Shown: piece after piece, positions 57,638 through 64,000 of the stretch | Layout: each line of letters opens with the position of its first letter | How positions within the stretch are numbered: position 1 is the stretch's first letter | NCBI GenBank assembly: GCA_021604525.1 | Contig: BQJD01000002.1 | Location: forward strand, 88,282-152,281 | Length of the DNA: 64,000 nt | Reading direction: 5' to 3' | DNA from: a marine bacterium B5-7 | Lineage (GTDB): Bacteria > Pseudomonadota > Gammaproteobacteria > Arenicellales > CAJQKF01 | The notes under the pieces: model-generated | Told to the model about the DNA's origin: nothing | What the model saw: only the letters and a program-made list of their open reading frames with translations | Databases searched by the model: none | Made by a program: the position numbers and the translations under genes

Positions 57638-58930
57638 TCAACGAATCGTGCCCCGCCGATTGAAAAACCCCGCACTCTTGCACACCAGACCTCGCAATTC
57701 AAGGGTCACGAGAACGATAGACACTTCACTGGCGGTCAGAGAGCTGCGCCGCACGATCGTTTCGATGTCAGTGGGGCTGAAATCGATGCACTCAAGAATC
57801 TTTACCGCATTCGGCTCCAGATCGTTTCCGGCGGTATCAGCGATAAGGGCACCCCCAGGCATATTTAATTTCTGATCCGTCGTTCCTTCAATACCGGCCA
57901 CTTTCTCTGCAGTGACATTTCGAATCGCCGGCTTGCTCGCTTGTGGAATTGCGGATACCGTTTCAGTGCGATTATCGGTACTGTTCTTGATTTGCGTTTT
58001 GTTAGTGCTGTCGATAACAGCGTTATTCAATGCCGGCGCCGGCGTTGTTATCCAATTGAGTTCTTCAAGAATATCGTCTACCTGTTCTACCAGTTTGGCA
58101 CCCTGGCGAATCAGGTGATGACAGCCACGAGCGGCCGGATTATGTATCGACCCTGGAATGGCAAATACTTCTCGCCCCTGTTCTAAAGCAAACCGCGCAG
58201 TTATCAGGCTGCCGCTGTGCACCGCCGCTTCGACCACCAGAGTTCCCACGGACAAACCGCTGATAATACGATTTCGACGCGGAAAATTTTGCGCCCGTGG
58301 CGCAACCCCCGGCGCGAACTCACTTATTATTGTGCCGCCTTTGGCAACGATCTCATTAGCCAGATCCTTGTGCTCGGGTGGGTATACCTGATCCAGTCCC
58401 GTGGCGGCGACTGCGATGGTTGGAACACCGGCTTTAAGGCAGCCGCGATGGGCAGCGCCATCTATACCTCTGGCCAGGCCGCTGGTGATAACAAAACCGC
58501 CATCAGCGAGGCTCGCTGCAAAATCGTGGGCAGTTTCGAGCCCGCCGTGGGTAGGATGCCGACTACCGACTATTGCAATCTGTTGTGCAGACAGTATTTT
58601 TATGGAGCCTTTGACAAACAGTAGTAACGGCGGTCTCGCCACTTCAAGCAAACGTGCCGGATAGTTACGATCCGCCAAAGTGAGTAACGTCGTGTCGGCC
58701 TGACCGAGCCAGCGTAAAATCCGCTCGGCACGCTCGCAGTTATCCTCATTATTGAGCTGGGCACGTTCTGCGGCGCTTATTGGAAATGATGAAAGATCAC
58801 CGTGACTGGCGAGCCCGGTTGCGATCTCATGTTTACGCGGATACCGAATCCTGGCCCCATCAAGACACAACCACTGTTGAAGATTCGGTGCCGACCCGGG
58901 GTCTGTTGCAGAATTGATAGACGAAGCCAT
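57638..58930 (-). CDS. dprA: DNA processing protein DprA
   Basis: A 430-residue protein loading RecA on incoming single-stranded DNA during transformation. The Rossmann core begins IVGSRHPTHGGLETAHDFA (about 119-137) and continues TSGLARGIDGAAHRG and ISEFAPG, then RNRIISGLS. A linker precedes a C-terminal winged-helix (DML1-like) domain (about 370-425). The length is above the usual 370-380 residues because of a Thr/Ala-rich linker (about 300-360). It is divergent from nothing nearby and follows lysM on the same strand. Confidence 0.94.
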   Translation of the reverse strand: MASSINSATDPGSAPNLQQWLCLDGARIRYPRKHEIATGLASHGDLSSFPISAAERAQLNNEDNCERAERILRWLGQADTTLLTLADRNYPARLLEVARPPLLLFVKGSIKILSAQQIAIVGSRHPTHGGLETAHDFAASLADGGFVITSGLARGIDGAAHRGCLKAGVPTIAVAATGLDQVYPPEHKDLANEIVAKGGTIISEFAPGVAPRAQNFPRRNRIISGLSVGTLVVEAAVHSGSLITARFALEQGREVFAIPGSIHNPAARGCHHLIRQGAKLVEQVDDILEELNWITTPAPALNNAVIDSTNKTQIKNSTDNRTETVSAIPQASKPAIRNVTAEKVAGIEGTTDQKLNMPGGALIADTAGNDLEPNAVKILECIDFSPTDIETIVRRSSLTASEVSIVLVTLELRGLVCKSAGFFNRRGTIR

Positions 58931-59090
58931 GATTTGTATCCCGTCCTCCTTGACGAATGCCGAATGGCAATTAAATCTGTTGCACGGACGCTTTGCTGAC
59001 AGGCACTAATGCCGGATTTGCACAAGCATTTCCAGTCAGATTGGAAAAAGCCCAAAACAGGTGACTGTTTAATTGACTATCTTAATGGGA

Positions 59091-60143
59091 TTACCTTAAT
59101 GGACTCACCAATGAGTCGTTGACGTGAATCGCCCGGGTCGCATCCATTACCAGTGCATAACTCACTCTCTCGAACGCCTTGAAGACCATTAACAGCCCGG
59201 AATCCTCTTCCGGCAACTCCAGTTGCCTGCCGGTCACAGGATCCTTGATCGGGGCTTTATTGTGACGAATTCGCAGTACGTGCCCCTCTTCAATACCATT
59301 GGCAAGGCCTAATGAGATAATGACGATACTATACGGGCCGACCTCACTGACGCCTTTTGCAGCCTTGATGATATATCCAAGGACATCGCCTTCCGGTGCA
59401 TGGGGATGGAAATACGGTTTGGCGATATCGCGTTCAACCGGCAATAGGCGATCGCTCGGGGCGATCTCCTCGACCGAACGCGTGACAAGTAGCTTGGAGA
59501 CGTCATCGGCGCGCAACATGGTGGCATCGCCGAGATAAGTCGCTTCGGTGCCCAGATACTCGTTGGTGACCGGATGTATGAGTGCGTCACCCGGACGAAA
59601 CACCTGATAAACCTTACTGACAGGTTCAACGAGGTTACGCGCATATATCTCGCTCCCTTCGCCGACCACGATATTACCCTCGACACCAAGGACCACGTAT
59701 CCCAGATCATCAATCGCATCGGCATCCAGCACCATGCCCTCGGTGAGAAACGGTTCAATGACGCCGGGTGGAATCGTGGTGATTGCATCATCGACCGCTT
59801 CTTCGCGAATCCTCGGTGAGAGTTTTTCCACTGCCAGATTCTCGTTTCGCAGCACTCGAAGTGACGGGTTACCGTTGATGTTGGTAAACACCAATACGTC
59901 GCCCGGATAGATCAAATGGGGATTATCGATATAAGGATTGGCTTTCCAGATCTCGGGCCAACGCCAGGGATCTACCAGAAAACGTGCGGAAATGTCCCAT
60001 AATGTGTCGCCTTCGCGAACCACATAGCGTTCAGGATGACCATCCTTGAGCTCAAGTTCGTCGGCCAGTACAACGCTGGAGGCAACGCTCGTGAGACCGA
60101 CGACTAGCGCCAGGACAATCGGAAGAAGACGTCTTGAATACAT
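59091..60143 (-). CDS. LysM-domain exported protein
   Basis: A 350-residue exported protein. The signal peptide spans about 1-27 (ending VLADEL region), the LysM domain about 40-87 (REGDTLWDISARFLVDPWRWPEIW, read over two lines, and IYPGDVLV), and a large C-terminal part of unknown function follows. LysM binds peptidoglycan. Genes of this type are conserved next to dprA and def in Gammaproteobacteria. It is divergent from def. Confidence 0.87.
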   Translation of the reverse strand: MYSRRLLPIVLALVVGLTSVASSVVLADELELKDGHPERYVVREGDTLWDISARFLVDPWRWPEIWKANPYIDNPHLIYPGDVLVFTNINGNPSLRVLRNENLAVEKLSPRIREEAVDDAITTIPPGVIEPFLTEGMVLDADAIDDLGYVVLGVEGNIVVGEGSEIYARNLVEPVSKVYQVFRPGDALIHPVTNEYLGTEATYLGDATMLRADDVSKLLVTRSVEEIAPSDRLLPVERDIAKPYFHPHAPEGDVLGYIIKAAKGVSEVGPYSIVIISLGLANGIEEGHVLRIRHNKAPIKDPVTGRQLELPEEDSGLLMVFKAFERVSYALVMDATRAIHVNDSLVSPLR

Positions 60144-60261
60144 CGGGGATCATTCCAGTGGCCGACAAAACAGGCTTGATTTTAGCAGTTCCCGGCATTA
60201 ATAAAACATTTAACGATGACTGAGAAACTATCTGGCACTCTCATCGTGACTCCACTTTGGA

Positions 60262-60267
60262 TATAAT
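60262..60267 (+). promoter_or_regulatory. Possible -10 element of def
   Basis: TATAAT on the plus strand, 125 bases before the def ATG. No convincing -35 is visible 16-18 bases upstream, so the call is weak. Confidence 0.3.
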
Positions 60268-60391
60268 TCGACCCTGAAAACACCGGTCGACCGGTTGCGC
60301 CAACCATTGGTCGCGGTAGTTGTACCGTGTTGCCTGGATACATTTTTCTTAGCCGTAACTAACCATATTGGCTCATATTGGAACTACGCCC

Positions 60392-60940
60392 ATGGCCCTG
60401 CTCGACATTCTTGTATATCCGGATCCGCGGCTACGCCGCAAGGCAGTGCCGGTAACAGAATTCGATGATGACCTCAGAACATTCGCCAACGATATGGCCG
60501 AGACAATGTATGCGGCGCCAGGAATCGGTCTGGCGGCAATTCAGGTAAATGATCGTCGCCGGGTTATTGTAGTGGATGTATCCGAGAACCATGATGACCT
60601 GCAGATACTGGTCAATCCGGAAATCATCTCGAGCGATGGCTCGGCCGAATATGAAGAGGGTTGCCTGTCGGTGCCAGGTGTTTTTGCGCCGGTCAGCCGC
60701 GCTGAACAGATTCGGGTAAAGGGCTGCGACGTCGACGGCTCACCCGTTGAGTTCGATGCCGATGGTTTATTGGCAATTTGCATTCAGCACGAGATCGACC
60801 ACCTCAACGGAAAAGTTTTTGTCGACTACCTGTCACGCCTGAAACAGGATCGAATACGCAAGAAACTCGTCAAGGAATACAGCAATCCTGCTGAACAACG
60901 CCCGCCCCTGGAAGACACTGCCCACGGCGCGCCGTTGTAA
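60392..60940 (+). CDS. def: Peptide deformylase
   Basis: A 182-residue metalloenzyme removing formyl groups from nascent proteins. I take ATG 60392 ([15 protein letters not shown]) over the track's TTG 60368, as the family begins at this point. Motif 1 GIGLAAIQ is at 44-51, motif 2 EGCLSVPG holds Cys91, and motif 3 QHEIDHLNG holds His133, Glu134 and His137. fmt follows after 120 bases; the def-fmt pair is classical. Confidence 0.96.
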   Translation: MALLDILVYPDPRLRRKAVPVTEFDDDLRTFANDMAETMYAAPGIGLAAIQVNDRRRVIVVDVSENHDDLQILVNPEIISSDGSAEYEEGCLSVPGVFAPVSRAEQIRVKGCDVDGSPVEFDADGLLAICIQHEIDHLNGKVFVDYLSRLKQDRIRKKLVKEYSNPAEQRPPLEDTAHGAPL

Positions 60941-61060
60941 GTTGGTATCCTGCAGATCAGCCGGGGAAATCACCCGGTGCAAGTCCATCATTCATCACCT
61001 TGGCGATATCTGCCGCGTGGTTGAGACAAGAACTTATCCCTGCCAAACGGGCCCAAGTCG

Positions 61061-62002
61061 GTGAGCAGGCCGAAGATCATATTTGCCGGCACTCCTGAGT
61101 TCGCCGTTGCGAGTCTCGATACACTTCTGCAACTTGATGTCGACATAGTCACTGTGTATTGCCAGCCGGACCGGCCGGCCGGTCGTGGCCGGGCAACCCG
61201 AAAGTGCCCGGTCAAGATTCGAGCCGAGAGATCGTCACTTGTAGTCCGCCAACCACACAAGCTCGATAGCGAAGCGGTGGATGATCTGCTGTCGCTTCGC
61301 GCAGACCTCATGATCGTGGTTGCCTATGGTCTGATTTTGCCAGCCAGGGTTATTGACGGGCTACCACTTGGTTGCGTTAACGTACATGCTTCGCTACTAC
61401 CGCGCTGGCGCGGCGCCGCGCCGATTCAACGCGCCATCGAAGCGGGTGATGTTGAAACCGGCATTACCCTGATGCGTATGGATCGAGGTCTTGATACCGG
61501 ACCGATGCTGTCACAGGTCTCAACCCCTGTTACCCACCTCGATACCACCGGCAGCCTTCATGATCGCCTGTCGTCAATCGGCGCCTTGCTGTTGGCCGAT
61601 AACCTGTCGGCAATACTCGAGGACCGTCTGCAAGCCCGCCCCCAGGATAATGCGGAAGCCATATACGCCGCCAGGATCGATCGCCAGTCTGCACATATCG
61701 ATTGGACATTGCCAGCCTCGACCATCGAGCGACAGATACGCGCCTTCAATCCCTGGCCGATATGCTGGAGCAATTCGGATACTGGGGTGCTTCGACTATT
61801 CGCTGCCGAGGTCGATACGACAGCTACCAGCAACAAAGCCGATCCCGGGCATATTATTGCCCTTGGCGAAAACCGCATCACCGTGGCATGCGGGCAGAAT
61901 AGTCTGGCCATCAGTGAGCTACAAAAACCAGGTGGTAAACGGCTTCAAACGCGAGACTTTCTTAACGGAACGCCACTTCGCATCGGTCAAAAACTCGACT
62001 AG
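61061..62002 (+). CDS. fmt: Methionyl-tRNA formyltransferase
   Basis: A 313-residue enzyme formylating initiator Met-tRNA. It starts with GTG (MSRPKIIFAGTPEFAVASL). The formyl-transfer motif CVNVHASLLPRWRGAAPIQ holds the catalytic Asn and His, and the aspartate lies in MDRGLDTGPML. The C-terminal OB-fold-like domain is present. Unlike many relatives, no rsmB follows. Confidence 0.96.
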   Translation: MSRPKIIFAGTPEFAVASLDTLLQLDVDIVTVYCQPDRPAGRGRATRKCPVKIRAERSSLVVRQPHKLDSEAVDDLLSLRADLMIVVAYGLILPARVIDGLPLGCVNVHASLLPRWRGAAPIQRAIEAGDVETGITLMRMDRGLDTGPMLSQVSTPVTHLDTTGSLHDRLSSIGALLLADNLSAILEDRLQARPQDNAEAIYAARIDRQSAHIDWTLPASTIERQIRAFNPWPICWSNSDTGVLRLFAAEVDTTATSNKADPGHIIALGENRITVACGQNSLAISELQKPGGKRLQTRDFLNGTPLRIGQKLD

Positions 62003-62241
62003 CTCTCATTTCGGTGGTCAATAGTAATTCGCGCTAATTGTCATTCTTCGCTATCTATTGACGTTATAACAATCCGCAATACCCTGAAATGCACGGCCGC
62101 AATCCCCTATAATCCGTGATTTAATACTTCAGCCACATTCGATTCGCGAATTCCAACAAACGCGTGAACCAATACCCCCAATCAATAGTGGACCCGCATC
62201 CAGCAAGCCAACGGCCAACAACCATTGGTAAACGCAGAGGC

Positions 62242-62787
62242 ATGGTCAACTGGCTTGTCGCCCTGGTTTTGCTCGGCGTCCCAGCCTCAGTGCAGGCTAA
62301 TTTCGAAGTATTGTCCGGTCGCACAAAAATCAATTCCAACGCCATCGTCACCAATGCGGAGCTTGATCTTGAGTTGAGCGATGCGGTAGCTGAAGCACTC
62401 GATCAGGGTATCGAGATCGATATCGTTGCCGAAATTCGCCTGTACCGTATCAGACCCTATATCTGGGATGAGGAAATTGCCCGCTGGCGAATTGACTATC
62501 GGCTTAAACATCACGATCTTTCCACCACCTACGTGGTCAGGGATGATCGCAGCAACGAACTGGAAACATTCGTCACATTGCGCGAGGCCATGGATTTCAT
62601 TGCCGATTTTAATGTATCGCTGCCGGTTGTTACCGAAACCTTGCCGCAAACCGACGACGGCTATCGTGTCGCGTTCAGCATTTATCTGGATCGTGGCAGC
62701 CTGCCGCCACCTTTGAAGCTCATCGCCGACTTCTCTCCCAACTGGCATCTCGGCAGCCGCTGGAAACAATGGTCGGTCGAGCAATAG
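62242..62787 (+). CDS. DUF4390 exported protein
   Basis: A protein of the DUF4390 family, located before ntrY-like kinases in many Gammaproteobacteria and Betaproteobacteria. The track starts at GTG 62164 with a 26-residue extension; ATG 62242 (MVNWLVALVLLGV) starts a signal peptide ending near VQA and follows AGAGG, so I prefer it. This gives 181 residues. The domain shows AELDLELSDAVAEALDQGIEI and later YRVAFSIYLDRGSLP. Its end overlaps the kinase start by 19 bases, so the two are co-translated. Function unknown. Confidence 0.83.
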   Translation: MVNWLVALVLLGVPASVQANFEVLSGRTKINSNAIVTNAELDLELSDAVAEALDQGIEIDIVAEIRLYRIRPYIWDEEIARWRIDYRLKHHDLSTTYVVRDDRSNELETFVTLREAMDFIADFNVSLPVVTETLPQTDDGYRVAFSIYLDRGSLPPPLKLIADFSPNWHLGSRWKQWSVEQ

Positions 62788-64000
62788 CCCGCCGGTTATC
62801 CGGACCTGGCGCAGCGATTGCACTGTCAGCAGTGTTGTTGGCTACGTCGTTCATGTTCAGTTCCGCATCCCAGCAGGAAGGCTTGTTCGGCAAGCATTAC
62901 ACGACCTTGCTGGCATTTAATATCGGCGGCGTCATATTGCTGACAGCGATCATCGGCGCCAACATCTGGCGGCTCATGCGACAGTTTCGTGCGCAAATTC
63001 TCGGCTCACGACTGACTCTACGACTGATCGCAACCTTTTCAATCCTGAGTCTGCTGCCAATCGCCGTCGTCTATTACTTCGCCATCCAGTTTCTCAGTCG
63101 CGGCATCGATAGCTGGTTTGATGTACGCATCGACCGTGCCCTGGAGGACGCCAAGCTGCTCAGTCAGAACTCACTGGCAGCAATCAATCAGGACCTGCTT
63201 CGGCAGATTCGTGACCAGGCCGTTCAGATTTCCGAGGTAGGCAGTGATATAGCGGTTATCCGTATCCTTGAAGAATTCCGCGAACAGAGCGACTACTCGG
63301 AAATGAGCCTTTACAACAGCAATGGCAGCATTATCGCGGCAAGTACCGAAGATCCACTGGCACTGTTTCCCGACAGCCCTGATGAGTACATTTTGGCGCG
63401 AGTCAATCGCGGTCAGGAATTCAGTCGTATAGAACCACTCAATGACGATACCCTGCAACTTCGAATCGTCATACCGCTACCGCGCGACGGTGTCAGTGCA
63501 ACACAACGTTATCTTCAGGTTTTATATCCACTGCCCTCGCGTTTTTCCAAACTCGGCACAAGCATTCAAACCGCCTCCGAGGAGTACAAAAAACTTCAAT
63601 ATCTGCGGGCACCGCTGAAATTGAATTTTGTGCTGACTTTGTCGATCATTACCTTGATGACCGGCTTGATTTCACTTTGGATCGCCATTTACTCAGCGAG
63701 GCGAATGACGCAGCCACTGCGACAACTGGCTGAAGGCACCCGTTCGGTCGCTGACGGCGATTACCAGGTTCGTCTGGCGGAAACCAGCAACGACGAGTTG
63801 GGTGTGCTGGTCCGCTCGTTTAACGACATGACTCGCGAAATCCAGAGCGCCCAACAGCAGGCGGCGAAAAGTCAGCAGCAGGCCGAACAGCAGCGAACCT
63901 ACCTCGAAACCATCCTTGCGCATTTATCCTCCGGCGTGTTGTCATTTGACGAGAACACCACACTCATCAAGAGTAATGCTGGCGCCGAACAGATCCTGGG
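62769..64000 (+). CDS. NtrY-like sensor histidine kinase (N-terminal part, cut by window edge)
   Basis: Missing from the ORF track because it runs off the right edge. ATG 62769 opens a frame of at least 410 codons. Three N-terminal helices (about 13-30, 46-68, 82-104) are followed by a periplasmic or membrane-flanked sensory region. A fourth helix (about 285-308) leads into a HAMP domain with RRMTQPLRQLAEGTRSVADG. A Gln-rich coiled coil comes next, and a PAS-like domain has begun at the edge (LSSGVLSFDENTTL). This is the layout of NtrY. The kinase domain would lie beyond the window. Confidence 0.85.
   Translation, partial: MVGRAIARRLSGPGAAIALSAVLLATSFMFSSASQQEGLFGKHYTTLLAFNIGGVILLTAIIGANIWRLMRQFRAQILGSRLTLRLIATFSILSLLPIAVVYYFAIQFLSRGIDSWFDVRIDRALEDAKLLSQNSLAAINQDLLRQIRDQAVQISEVGSDIAVIRILEEFREQSDYSEMSLYNSNGSIIAASTEDPLALFPDSPDEYILARVNRGQEFSRIEPLNDDTLQLRIVIPLPRDGVSATQRYLQVLYPLPSRFSKLGTSIQTASEEYKKLQYLRAPLKLNFVLTLSIITLMTGLISLWIAIYSARRMTQPLRQLAEGTRSVADGDYQVRLAETSNDELGVLVRSFNDMTREIQSAQQQAAKSQQQAEQQRTYLETILAHLSSGVLSFDENTTLIKSNAGAEQIL

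Overview
The window looks like a chromosomal segment of a sulfur-oxidising gammaproteobacterium of moderate GC content. The assignment rests on gene order: lptG-lptF divergent from pepA-holC-valS, the tRNA block-tig-clpP-clpX-lon-hupB-ppiD run, topA-smg-dprA-lysM divergent from def-fmt, and an aat-bpt pair. Sulfide oxidation is indicated by a sulfide:quinone oxidoreductase with all three redox cysteines, supported by a secreted rhodanese and a TlpA-like thioredoxin. Nearly everything is housekeeping; no phage, IS element or CRISPR array was seen.

Layout. 0-5.9 kb (minus): an Mrp-type cation/proton antiporter operon in the E-F-G-(MbhD/E)-B-C-D order of Mbh/Mrp complexes, with extra MrpD/NuoM-like subunits; the last is cut by the window edge. 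6.2-8.9 kb: alanine dehydrogenase with a strong terminator, a TauE-type exporter and a class II aldolase. 8.9-17.3 kb: lptGF, pepA, holC, an acidic unknown protein and valS. 17.4-21.6 kb: a DUF465 protein, sqr, rsmE/rsmJ and fabI. 21.9-32.4 kb (minus): one long proteostasis block read from the tRNA-Pro promoter side: tRNA-Pro, Arg, His, Lys, Leu, tig, clpP, clpX, lon, hupB, tRNA-Val, tRNA-Asp, ppiD. 32.5-43.2 kb: htpG, truD, an outer-membrane-like protein, a sugar nucleotidyltransferase, clpB, an acyl-CoA synthetase and a TlpA-like protein. 43.3-50.3 kb: a small secreted peptide, rhodanese, rluD, bamD, nadE, a GNAT protein and an unknown membrane protein. 50.3-64 kb: a gene remnant, aat-bpt, MBL and Nudix hydrolases, queF, topA, smg, dprA, lysM, def, fmt, a DUF4390 protein and the start of an NtrY-like kinase.

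The standout feature is the tRNA-Arg(TCT) gene, which is split inside its anticodon by a 373-nt group I intron. P2, P3, P4, P7 and P8 pairings can be read directly, and removing the intron restores a perfect 77-nt tRNA with CCA. A tRNA scan that does not model introns will see only unconnected halves.

The genes fit together as a stress and envelope core. Trigger factor, ClpXP, Lon, HtpG, ClpB and PpiD manage protein folding and turnover, with sigma-32-like promoters readable before htpG and clpB. LptFG, BamD and FabI build the envelope. Mrp, Sqr and the rhodanese point to respiration on reduced sulfur coupled to ion gradients. Three protein-coding pieces are absent from the supplied ORF track: both genes cut by the window edges and the 59-codon remnant at 50.3 kb.
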